Positions 29,278 to 37,564 of a stretch of 37,564 nt of DNA are shown in pieces; position 1 is the first letter of the stretch; the number at the start of each line of letters is the position of its first letter. The translations under genes were made by a program, and so were the position numbers. A model generated the notes under the pieces. It had not been told where the DNA came from. It made no database searches and saw nothing but the letters and a program-made list of their open reading frames with translations. This DNA is from Brenneria alni (GTDB taxonomy: Bacteria > Pseudomonadota > Gammaproteobacteria > Enterobacterales > Enterobacteriaceae): contig NZ_MJLZ01000042.1 in assembly GCF_003666245.1 (NCBI RefSeq), positions 1-37,564 of the forward strand, given 5' to 3'.

Positions 29278-32200
29278 CTAATCCGCATCATAGCCCAGGT
29301 TCGGCGCCAGCCAGCGCTCAATATCACTGATGTTCATGCCTTTGCGTTTGGCGTAATCCTCGATCTGATCGCGCTGAATCTGCGCCACCGCGAAATATTT
29401 GCTGTCAGGATGGCTGAAATACCAACCGGACACCGACGCTCCCGGCCACATGGCATAAGAGTCGGTGAGCTTCATCCCCGCGTGCTTTTCAACATCCAGC
29501 AGTTGCCAGATTTCCGCCTTTTCGGTGTGATCGGGACACGCCGGATATCCCGGCGCCGGACGAATTCCCTGATAGTTTTCACGAATCAATTCGTCATTGC
29601 TGAGGTTTTCATTTGCCGCATACCCCCAATACACTTTTCGCACACGTTCATGCAGATACTCGGCGAAAGCCTCTGCTAACCTGTCCGACAGCGCTTTCAC
29701 CATGATCTTATTGTAATCGTCATGCTGCGCGTCCCATTGTTCGGCCAGCGTGTCCTCTTCCAGCCCTCCAGTGACCGCAAAAGCGCCAAGATAGTCTGGC
29801 TTACCACAGGATTTAGGCGCGACAAAGTCGGCCAGGCAATAGTTCGGGAAATCTGTTTTTTCCGTTTGCTGACGCAGGTGATGACTGACCAGCAGCACCT
29901 CATCACGCCGTTCATCGGTATAAACTTCCACATCATCCCCTACCCGGTTAGCGGGGAATAGCCCCACCACGCCGCGTGGGTTAAGGGAGCCTTGTGCCGA
30001 CAGGTCGTCCAGCATGGCATTGGCATCGGCAAATAACCGTTTCGCTTCATCGCCCACCACTTCATCTTCCAGAATACGCGGGTACTTGCCAGCCAGCGAC
30101 CAGGTCATAAAGAATGGCGTCCAGTCGATGTAATTCCTTAACGTATCGATACTGGCGGTAACCTGCTGCACGCCCAATCGATGGACAACAGGAGGAGTGT
30201 AGTTTTCCCAATCCAGCGAGAATGCGTTATCACGTGCTGCTTCCAGCGTGACGGGGGGCGTTCTGGGTTTCTTGCGACCATGCTGGATACGCACGGTTTC
30301 ATATTCTTTGCGGATACGGGCCACAAAATCATCGCGCTGACTGTCGGACAGCAGCGCGGAAACCACCCCTACCGTACGGGACGCATTCTGTACATACACG
30401 GTCGGGCCGCTATAGTTCTGCTCAATCTTCACCGCGGTATGCGCTTTCGATGTCGTCGCCCCGCCGATCATTAACGGCAGGGTAAACCCCTGGCGTTCCA
30501 TCTCTTTCGCCACATTGACCATCTCATCAAGGGACGGAGTGATCAGGCCGGACAGGCCGATAATATCCACTTTCTCTTCACGGGCGGTTTTCAGTATCCG
30601 ATCCATCGGCACCATCACGCCCAAATCGATGATTTCATAGTTATTGCACTGCAACACCACACCGACGATATTCTTACCGATATCGTGTACGTCTCCTTTT
30701 ACCGTCGCCAGCAGGATCTTGCCGGCAGTGGTGCCTTTGGCTTTACTGGCTTCGATATAGGGCTCAAGGTAGGCCACCGCCTGCTTCATTACGCGGGCGG
30801 ATTTCACCACCTGCGGCAAAAACATTTTACCGGCGCCAAACAGGTCGCCCACCACATTCATGCCGTCCATCAGCGGGCCTTCAATCACTTCAATCGGACG
30901 ATCCGCCTGCCGGCGTGCTTCTTCGGTATCCAGCTCAATAAACTCGGTGATGCCTTTAACCAGAGAATATTCCAGCCGCTTCTTAACCGGCCAGCTACGC
31001 CATTCTGCCTGCGGCTTGTTGCTTTCATCGTCTGACTTGCTGCCGCGGTATTTTTCCGCCAGATCCAGCATACGTTCGGTAGCGTCATCCCGGCGGTTAA
31101 GGATCACATCTTCAACCGCATCACGCAGTTCGGCGGGGAGATCGTCATAGATAGCCAGTTGTCCGGCGTTAACGATCCCCATATCCATGCCGTTCTGGAT
31201 CGCATGGTAGAGAAATACCGCGTGGATCGCCTCACGCACCATATCGTTGCCGCGAAAAGAGAAGGAAACGTTAGACACACCGCCCGAGATCATCGCATGG
31301 GGCAACTGGGCTTTAATATCGGCACAGGCTTCAATGAAATCGACCGCATAGTTATTATGCTCTTCAATCCCGGTGGCGACGGCAAAAATATTGGGGTCGA
31401 AAATAATATCTTCCGGCGGGAAGCCAACCTCTTGCGTCAAAATATGATAGGCGCGGCGGCATATTTCAATCTTACGGGCGCGGGTATCCGCCTGGCCCAC
31501 CTCATCAAACGCCATAACGACCACTGCCGCGCCATAACGGCGAACCAATTTGGCGTGATGAACAAAGGCTTCAACCCCCTCCTTCATGGAAATGGAGTTC
31601 ACAATGCCTTTGCCCTGAATACATTTCAGCCCTTGCTCAATCACGCTCCATTTCGAGGAGTCGATCATGATCGGGACGCGGGCAATATCAGGTTCGCCAG
31701 CAATCAGATTGAGAAAACGAACCATTGCCGCTTCGGCATCCAACATGCCTTCATCCATATTGATATCGATGATCTGCGCACCACTTTCTACCTGTTGGCG
31801 GGCCACATCCAGCGCTTCATTATATTTTTCTTCTTTAATCAGCCGCTTAAACCGCGCAGAACCCGTTACGTTGGTGCGTTCGCCAACGTTGACAAACAGC
31901 GTATTGGCATCAATATTCAACGGTTCCAGCCCTGCCAGACGGCAGGCCACCGGGATCTGCGGTAGCTTACGCGGCGCAACGCCGTCGACCACGTGGGCAA
32001 TAGCCGCAATGTGTTCCGGCGTGGAACCGCAGCAACCGCCAACAATATTCAGAAAGCCAGAACGCGCCCATTCACCGATGTGCCGCGCCATTTCCGCCGC
32101 ATCCAGATCGTACTCGCCAAAGGCGTTCGGCAACCCTGCATTCGGGTGCGCCGTCACGTAGCATTCCGCGATACGGGAAAGCTCCGCCACATACTGACGC

Positions 32201-32961
32201 AGCTCATCCGGCCCTAGCGCACAGTTCAGGCCAAACGACAGCGGACGGGCATGGCGTAGCGCATTGTAGAAGGCTTCCGTTGTCTGGCCGGATAACGTTC
32301 GCCCGGACGCATCGGTGATAGTACCGGAGATCATCACCGGCAATTCAACGCCCAGCGCCTCAAACTCGGTTTCAACCGCAAAGACAGCGGCTTTGGCATT
32401 CAGGGTATCAAAGATGGTTTCGATCATGATCAGATCGACACCACCCTCGATCAACGCACGAGTGGATTCACGGTAAGCGCAAACCAGTTGATCAAAACTG
32501 ACATTACGGAATGCCGGATCGTTAACATCAGGGGAAATAGAGGCGGTTCGGTTGGTCGGGCCAAGCACGCCCGCCACATAACGTGGTTTATCCGGCGTCA
32601 GCGCCGTCCACTTATCCGCACAGGTGCGGGCAAGCTGTGCAGCGGTGGTATTTATCTCCGCTGACAGCGATTCCATCCCATAATCAGCCATAGCGATAGT
32701 CGTGGAGTTAAACGTATTGGTTTCAAGGATATCAGCGCCAGCCCCAAGGTAAGCGTCGTGGATCGCGGTAATCACCTGAGGTTTGGTCAACACCAGAAGA
32801 TCGTTATTGCCTTTGACATCACTCGGCCAGTCAGCAAATCGCTCGCCGCGGTAATCTTCTTCCTGCAAACGATAACTTTGGATCATGGTTCCCATACCAC
32901 CATCCAACACCATAATGCGTTGCGCTAACTGACGGCGCAATTCGTCTACCCGATTAATCAC
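29278..32961 (-). CDS. metH: Cobalamin-dependent methionine synthase
   Basis: MetH transfers a methyl group from methyltetrahydrofolate to homocysteine through bound cobalamin. Its 1227 residues equal the E. coli protein. Domains in order are: homocysteine-binding with zinc cysteines (NCALG and GGCCGS); folate-binding ([11 protein letters not shown]); the B12 cap and B12 domain with the lower-ligand motif DVHDIGKN; and the SAM-binding activation domain ending with [15 protein letters not shown]. It lies downstream of the effector-like gene in the same direction, but probably has its own promoter in the 166-base gap. Confidence 0.98.
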   Translation of the reverse strand: MINRVDELRRQLAQRIMVLDGGMGTMIQSYRLQEEDYRGERFADWPSDVKGNNDLLVLTKPQVITAIHDAYLGAGADILETNTFNSTTIAMADYGMESLSAEINTTAAQLARTCADKWTALTPDKPRYVAGVLGPTNRTASISPDVNDPAFRNVSFDQLVCAYRESTRALIEGGVDLIMIETIFDTLNAKAAVFAVETEFEALGVELPVMISGTITDASGRTLSGQTTEAFYNALRHARPLSFGLNCALGPDELRQYVAELSRIAECYVTAHPNAGLPNAFGEYDLDAAEMARHIGEWARSGFLNIVGGCCGSTPEHIAAIAHVVDGVAPRKLPQIPVACRLAGLEPLNIDANTLFVNVGERTNVTGSARFKRLIKEEKYNEALDVARQQVESGAQIIDINMDEGMLDAEAAMVRFLNLIAGEPDIARVPIMIDSSKWSVIEQGLKCIQGKGIVNSISMKEGVEAFVHHAKLVRRYGAAVVVMAFDEVGQADTRARKIEICRRAYHILTQEVGFPPEDIIFDPNIFAVATGIEEHNNYAVDFIEACADIKAQLPHAMISGGVSNVSFSFRGNDMVREAIHAVFLYHAIQNGMDMGIVNAGQLAIYDDLPAELRDAVEDVILNRRDDATERMLDLAEKYRGSKSDDESNKPQAEWRSWPVKKRLEYSLVKGITEFIELDTEEARRQADRPIEVIEGPLMDGMNVVGDLFGAGKMFLPQVVKSARVMKQAVAYLEPYIEASKAKGTTAGKILLATVKGDVHDIGKNIVGVVLQCNNYEIIDLGVMVPMDRILKTAREEKVDIIGLSGLITPSLDEMVNVAKEMERQGFTLPLMIGGATTSKAHTAVKIEQNYSGPTVYVQNASRTVGVVSALLSDSQRDDFVARIRKEYETVRIQHGRKKPRTPPVTLEAARDNAFSLDWENYTPPVVHRLGVQQVTASIDTLRNYIDWTPFFMTWSLAGKYPRILEDEVVGDEAKRLFADANAMLDDLSAQGSLNPRGVVGLFPANRVGDDVEVYTDERRDEVLLVSHHLRQQTEKTDFPNYCLADFVAPKSCGKPDYLGAFAVTGGLEEDTLAEQWDAQHDDYNKIMVKALSDRLAEAFAEYLHERVRKVYWGYAANENLSNDELIRENYQGIRPAPGYPACPDHTEKAEIWQLLDVEKHAGMKLTDSYAMWPGASVSGWYFSHPDSKYFAVAQIQRDQIEDYAKRKGMNISDIERWLAPNLGYDAD

Positions 32962-33127
32962 AAGTACCTCATACCAGCGATGAATATCTCACCAATGCAA
33001 GCGCCTATCCTAACATAAGTTGCCCATCGGCTAACGTGGCGCCGCATGAGACTTTTTCAGGCAATCCACCGGGTCGGCGATCTCGGTTTATGGACGATTA
33101 CCTCCCGCAGCCGGAGAGCGGCGCAGG

Positions 33128-35545
33128 CTAGTCGTCAGAGTCGCTGTCCGAAACGTACAGATTCAGTTGCCCGTTCCTGTCGCGGGAGATATACGTCGGA
33201 ATGCCTTTCGCGATATTCGTATTCATTACTGAAGCCGTACTAACAAGCATGTTCGCCGCTCTTGTTTGCCAGAAAGGCCCACGGCGATGATCGTCGGGGA
33301 ATTGGAGCTCCTCGGCACACGTACCGCATGGACGTTTGGTTCCCACAAGGCGGTTAGGATCCAGTGTGCTGCCCGTTGCTTTTTCATAGGCCTGTTTGAT
33401 CCGGCGTTCAGCGTGCAGGTCAATCAGTTTCCCCCTCTCTGTGAAGTTAAACCTTTCCGAAGATACCCGAATCCCCCCTCTGGCGATGGCTTCAAGCACC
33501 GGATCCGTGCCGGGATGTCGTGCTGAACGATCGTGAAGTACATTGTCAAGCCGCGACGCGTGGCGCAACCACCGGTCATTCATATCCTCATTGCCTTTTC
33601 CCGCCTGAATCTGATTTTGCAGCTCTCCTTGCAACCCTCCTTCGTTCAACAACATTCTGATCTTGCGATTAGCCCCTCGCGAGTTGGAGGAAATCCATAT
33701 CTCATCACTTGCCCGGTCATAGTATGCCTGTACTTCCTTACTTGCGGGGAACGCATTCAGAAGTGCCGAGCACAACCATCGCAGTACCTGACGTTCTCGG
33801 TCACTTTCATATGAACGCGGCGGTCTGATCAACTCCGGGCTATTGGCGTACACCGATTCCAACGTCTGCGGTCCTCCCCGCATACGCTCGACGTCGTTGG
33901 TAACAATATGGACGATGTCGACTTTTCTCTCCTTGTAATGCTGCGGAACGGTGACCTTATACACTTGCGGGTAGGATGTACCGGGCGGCGACTGAACATT
34001 AGCTGTGTTTTGGGATGCCGAAGCGCGATTAGCCTCACCAACCAAACGCGGGTTGCCTTTCGCTACCTTGCTCGTCGATGCGCCCCTCTGTTGACTTTGC
34101 TGCGCCAGAATTTTTCGGCGTTTATCAGGCGCGACGTTGACGTCTGCATCCGGCTTACGCTTAGGGCCGATGGCCCGTAGCGATCGAAGCGCCTGACGTT
34201 CGGCGTGCTCGCTGTCAACCACCCGCATACGAGTCTGTTCACCTTCCGGTTTACGCCGCAACATGGTAATGGGTTGCAAACTACCCAACGGCGTGATGGT
34301 ATGCCGCGTGATGCCAAATCGGCTATCCGCCATTTCGCCCGGATTTTTGTCGCATAGCTCATCCAGATGCCGGACAAACGCCACAGTGTCAACCGGGTTA
34401 TCCTTCGGTTGCGTGCGGCGAAAATTCTCCCACTCGCTGGTCAGTCGATGTGCAAGATGCTTGTTCCACAATATGGGCAGGTGTCTGTCCCGACGCGGTG
34501 TGGACAAAACCGCCGACACGGCGCTACTGAGGGTATGCGAGTCGGACATCTGATCGAGAATCTCTTCCAAAGGAGTCTGCGAAACCAATCGAATGTCCGC
34601 CAAACCGCCAGAAGCATTGAGGCGGCGCAAAATCTGCACCGGCTCAGACGCGCCCGGCACCTGGATTTTGAATAACCGAATGTCCGACACGCCGGTCTCT
34701 TGACCGCCGCCGCGCTTTTCAGCGCTGATCGTCAATTTATAAAGCTCATCGAAAAAATGGCCTCTCGTCGTATCAATCTTGCCGGGTAACTGTCGGTAAG
34801 CGGAATAGAGCGCCTGAAATTCTTGCCTACGCCTGCTGCTTTCCCACAAACCATCCAGGCGCGGGCGACTAATCGATTTGCCGTGCATAGCTGCCGCTCT
34901 GCCAGAAGACTGAAACGCACTTTTTTCCATCTGTGCCATTACCGCGTGTAACTCATCTCCGTCGTCTGGTCGTCGCAACCGACGCAGGTCGCGTAATTCG
35001 CCATTGGTATCACGGCGTAGCACATAAACGTCATCATCATACCCCGCCACACGGATGCTAAAGAGCCGAATATCATTACGTTCCGTAGGCAATTGCACAT
35101 TGGTGAGAGGATGGGCTGCGTCCGTCAAATCACGGATCACACGAAGAAACGCCGCACCGGATAAAGATGGGTTATATGTCGATCGCAAGCCGTCGAACTC
35201 GTCACGACGCTGTTTACTGAAGTGCCACAGGCTGTTCTCTACATGTTGTCCTGAACGCCGTTGAGTCGATCCGCCTCGCGCCTCGACCGCTTCATTTTTA
35301 AACGTCGTCCCCTTCTTACGCTGAGTAAATGCCCACCGCTCCCGCACCGCCTGCCGCTTTTTATACGGTTTGTCCTCATCACTTAATGGCGTCGTCCCAA
35401 AATCCACAACAGCGGACGCACAGGCCGCTTGCAAGGAGAGGTGCTGCTCTGACGAGCGCGTTAGCCGCCCTGTATCGTCACTTTGCAACGTCTCGCTCAT
35501 AGGATCGCTTACCCCTGCCAGCCCTGCCCTCATCCCAATCTTCAT
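33128..35545 (-). CDS. Putative type III effector with internal repeats, bipartite NLS and a C-terminal zinc-deaminase domain
   Basis: I do not recognise this 805-residue protein as a named gene. Residues 1-50 fit plant-pathogen type III signals: Ile3, no acidic residue in the first 12, and several Ser. Residues about 106-206, 233-333 and 359-445 are three degenerate repeats sharing LW...R..EF, DIRLF-I-VPG and LRR. A fourth partial copy is at 527-555. A bipartite nuclear localisation signal lies at 462-478 (KRK, ten residues, KRRK). Residues about 600-790 look like a deaminase-superfamily fold with HAE (H711, E713) and PCGTC (C740, C743), the zinc ligands and proton-shuttle Glu. A GAGGGA site precedes ATG 35545. 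No immunity-like gene adjoins it, which favours a host target over an interbacterial toxin. The target, whether nucleic acid, nucleotide or protein, is unknown. Confidence 0.8.
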   Translation of the reverse strand: MKIGMRAGLAGVSDPMSETLQSDDTGRLTRSSEQHLSLQAACASAVVDFGTTPLSDEDKPYKKRQAVRERWAFTQRKKGTTFKNEAVEARGGSTQRRSGQHVENSLWHFSKQRRDEFDGLRSTYNPSLSGAAFLRVIRDLTDAAHPLTNVQLPTERNDIRLFSIRVAGYDDDVYVLRRDTNGELRDLRRLRRPDDGDELHAVMAQMEKSAFQSSGRAAAMHGKSISRPRLDGLWESSRRRQEFQALYSAYRQLPGKIDTTRGHFFDELYKLTISAEKRGGGQETGVSDIRLFKIQVPGASEPVQILRRLNASGGLADIRLVSQTPLEEILDQMSDSHTLSSAVSAVLSTPRRDRHLPILWNKHLAHRLTSEWENFRRTQPKDNPVDTVAFVRHLDELCDKNPGEMADSRFGITRHTITPLGSLQPITMLRRKPEGEQTRMRVVDSEHAERQALRSLRAIGPKRKPDADVNVAPDKRRKILAQQSQQRGASTSKVAKGNPRLVGEANRASASQNTANVQSPPGTSYPQVYKVTVPQHYKERKVDIVHIVTNDVERMRGGPQTLESVYANSPELIRPPRSYESDRERQVLRWLCSALLNAFPASKEVQAYYDRASDEIWISSNSRGANRKIRMLLNEGGLQGELQNQIQAGKGNEDMNDRWLRHASRLDNVLHDRSARHPGTDPVLEAIARGGIRVSSERFNFTERGKLIDLHAERRIKQAYEKATGSTLDPNRLVGTKRPCGTCAEELQFPDDHRRGPFWQTRAANMLVSTASVMNTNIAKGIPTYISRDRNGQLNLYVSDSDSDD

Positions 35546-35585
35546 TCGCCTATCCCTCTTAATCCATAGAACATCCGCTTTCTCT

Positions 35586-35613
35586 TAGGTAACTCGGCGG
35601 GATAAAGGGTTCG
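35586..35613 (-). promoter_or_regulatory. Weak candidate hrp box (HrpL promoter) of the effector-like gene
   Basis: On the minus strand CGAACC, 15 bases, then TTACCTA resembles GGAACC-N15/16-CCACNNA, but with one mismatch in the first block and two in the second. It lies about 40 bases before the start codon. This is suggestive only. Confidence 0.25.
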
Positions 35614-35701
35614 AGACAACCTCAGCGTTCGGTGATAAAAAGGCGTCTTTAATAGTAAAAAAATTTTTAAGCCTAATTAATTAAAATCAAAGTATAGATA
35701 T

Positions 35702-35725
35702 AAAAAAGGCGCCGGAAAGGCGCCT
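35702..35725 (-). terminator. Intrinsic terminator of metA
   Basis: AGGCGCC (35707-35713) and GGCGCCT (35719-35725) form a 7-bp stem around GGAAA. On the minus strand six T residues follow, about 20 bases after the metA stop. Confidence 0.9.
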
Positions 35726-35745
35726 GAGGCGGGGAAAAGCGTCGT

Positions 35746-36675
35746 TCAGTCCAATGTAGGGTTCATATGACGCAAATCATAAGGCGTGATCTGGTAAACG
35801 TAATAGTTAAGCCAGTTAACAAACAGCAAATGTCCGTGGCTGCGCCAGGTCGCTTTAGGTGCAACCTCAGGATTGTTATCAGGAAAATAATTCACCGGGG
35901 GTTTTGGGTTAAGCCCGGCTTCGCGATCGCGAAAGTATTCACTCGCCAGCGTCGATGCATCGTATTCAGGATGACCTGTAACAAAAGCCAGACGCTTATC
36001 TCGACTGGCAAACAGATAAGCCCCTGTCTCCACAGACTCCGCCAAGATATCTAAGTCAGTATGTTTGCGAATAACATCAGTAGGGAAGTCCGCATAACGT
36101 GAATGAGGCGCTAAAAACGTTTCATCAAATCCCCTGGTCAATAAAGCGTGAGGTTGCAACGTATAGTGTGAATAGACGCCTGATAATTTCTCCGTGCGGG
36201 TCATCTTCGGAATGCCATACAGAATATTTAAAGCTGCCTGTACTGCCCAACACACGAAAAGTGTGGAGGTTACATGCCCTTTTGCCCAGTCAATCACCCT
36301 TGCGATCTGCGGCCAGTAGGCCACATCACAAAAATCAATCAACCCCAGCGGCGCTCCCGTGACGATCAATCCATCAAAGTTTTCATCCTGGATATCATCA
36401 AAGTTACAGTAAAAATTATTCAGATGCTCTGTCGGCGTATTCTTCGACTCACGGCTATCTATACGCAGTAACTGAATATCGATCTGTAATGGGGAATTTG
36501 ATAACAGTCGCAGAAACTGGTTCTCAGTTTCGATCTTCTTCGGCATCAGGTTCAGTACCAGCACTTTCAAAGGACGAATTTCCTGCGTTTTAGCACGAGA
36601 GGACGTCATCACAAAAACATTCTCATTACGCAGAAAGTTTACCGCTGGCAACTCATCAGGAACCCGGATTGGCAT
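35746..36675 (-). CDS. metA: Homoserine O-succinyltransferase
   Basis: MetA catalyses the first committed step of methionine synthesis, succinylation of homoserine. The 309 residues equal E. coli MetA. The catalytic Cys142 is in FVCWAVQ, and the His/Glu pair is in [13 protein letters not shown] precedes the ATG. Three tandem MetJ boxes lie 20-43 bases upstream. Together with metH 3 kb away and lysC, the window holds much of the aspartate-derived methionine and lysine control points. Confidence 0.98.
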   Translation of the reverse strand: MPIRVPDELPAVNFLRNENVFVMTSSRAKTQEIRPLKVLVLNLMPKKIETENQFLRLLSNSPLQIDIQLLRIDSRESKNTPTEHLNNFYCNFDDIQDENFDGLIVTGAPLGLIDFCDVAYWPQIARVIDWAKGHVTSTLFVCWAVQAALNILYGIPKMTRTEKLSGVYSHYTLQPHALLTRGFDETFLAPHSRYADFPTDVIRKHTDLDILAESVETGAYLFASRDKRLAFVTGHPEYDASTLASEYFRDREAGLNPKPPVNYFPDNNPEVAPKATWRSHGHLLFVNWLNYYVYQITPYDLRHMNPTLD

Positions 36676-36694
36676 AACCTTATATCCTCACAGC

Positions 36695-36718
36695 ATACGT
36701 TTATACGTTTAGACTTCT
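36695..36718 (-). promoter_or_regulatory. MetJ operator: three tandem met boxes upstream of metA
   Basis: Read on the minus strand, three adjoining 8-mers AGAAGTCT, AAACGTAT and AAACGTAT match the met-box consensus AGACGTCT at 7, 6 and 6 positions. The SAM-bound MetJ repressor binds such tandem boxes. Confidence 0.85.
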
Positions 36719-36880
36719 AGATGCCCGAAGATAGCGATTTTTGATCACAATGTCGAGTAAACACTGGCTAAGGTGAAAAAGTTTCATCACTATTTGGATA
36801 TATTTATCTGGTTTTCGCATAACGGAAGGGGAAACGGTGAGAAATAATCAAATCAAATAGTGTAACGAACACCAGAATGC

Positions 36881-36912
36881 AAAAAGCCCCAGTCTTGCGA
36901 CTGAGGCTTTCT
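36881..36912 (-). terminator. Terminator of the rRNA operon
   Basis: On the minus strand AAAGCCTCAGTC pairs with the following GACTGGGGCTTT (G-U pairs tolerated) around GCAA and is followed by a T run. It lies 11 bases after 5S. Bases 36719-36880 hold only the metA promoter region. Confidence 0.9.
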
Positions 36913-36922
36913 ACTTCGTTTG

Positions 36923-37042
36923 ATGCCTGGCAGTTCCCTACTCTCACATGGGGAGACCCCACACTACCATCGGCGCTACGGCGTTTCACTGCTGAGTTCG
37001 GCATGGGGTCAGGTGGGACCACCGCGCTATCGCCGCCAGGCA
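36923..37042 (-). rRNA. 5S ribosomal RNA
   Basis: The 120-base sequence starts TGCCTGGCGGC on the minus strand, contains GGTCCCACCTGACCCCATGC and ends GGGAACTGCCAGGCAT, like E. coli 5S. The 3' and 5' ends pair. It is the last gene of the operon before the terminator; no tRNA lies between 5S and the terminator. Confidence 0.97.
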
Positions 37043-37223
37043 AATCTGTTTCATCCCGACCGTTACGCTTTTCGCGCAACCACCGGAACCAATCTCAAAA
37101 CAAGCTGAATATCTTCTGAGTCTATTCGTATCATCCTGATACCCTCCCCTAAGGGACCAGCGCTCCGCACTCTTCAAAATCGTTACCGTCGATTTTGTCT
37201 CAATAAAACACCTTCGGTGTTGT

Positions 37224-37564
<341 letters not shown>

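Noticed and set aside
31159-31965. 268-residue plus-strand frame opposite metH
   Set aside because: It is antisense to an intact metH and looks like a by-product of its codon use.
32985-32999. TGAATATCTCA as a MetR site upstream of metH
   Set aside because: It keeps one half of TGAA-N5-TTCA but has the wrong spacing and an incomplete second half.
36804-37177. Frames across the 5S gene and spacer
   Set aside because: They overlap the conserved 5S rRNA and are not proteins.

Overview
The window looks like chromosome of a plant-associated member of the Enterobacterales, most likely Pectobacteriaceae (Brenneria, Lonsdalea, Pectobacterium or Dickeya type). This rests on near full-length matches to enterobacterial housekeeping proteins, E. 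coli-like gene order in several blocks, and a gene with the features of a plant-pathogen type III effector. The genus is an inference.

Layout. (1) Bases 1-4358 are an AT-rich accessory cassette beside a tRNA-Gly(GCC) gene. It holds a class I lysyl-tRNA synthetase fused to an aldehyde dehydrogenase-like domain, split by one -1 frame change at a CCCAAAC heptamer, and a translationally coupled MFS exporter. Short repeats resembling integrase arm sites lie between the exporter and the tRNA, but no integrase is present. (2) Bases 4359-18144 follow E. coli order: tRNA-Gly, orn, divergent rsgA, psd-mscM, epmA, frdABCD, entericidin (ecnB), efp, divergent epmB, yjeI. The whole EF-P beta-lysylation pathway (efp, epmA, epmB) is here. 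(3) Bases 18145-25284 hold an orphan Wzi-like outer-membrane beta-barrel gene, pgi, lysC behind a lysine riboswitch, and yjbB. (4) Bases 25285-29277 hold a repeat-rich intergenic segment and an iron-uptake pair: a FoxA/FhuA-like TonB-dependent receptor and an AraC-type regulator, with candidate Fur and AraC-type operators. (5) Bases 29278-36718 hold metH, an 805-residue effector-like protein with a C-terminal zinc deaminase motif and a bipartite nuclear localisation signal, and metA with MetJ boxes. (6) The right end is the 3' part of an rRNA operon on the minus strand (partial 23S, then 5S and its terminator).

The two most unusual systems are the LysRS-ALDH-exporter cassette and the deaminase effector. 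The first could make and export a lysine-derived aldehyde or imine from lysyl-tRNA or lysyl-adenylate. The second looks built to enter a eukaryotic nucleus. Both functions are inferences from sequence motifs.
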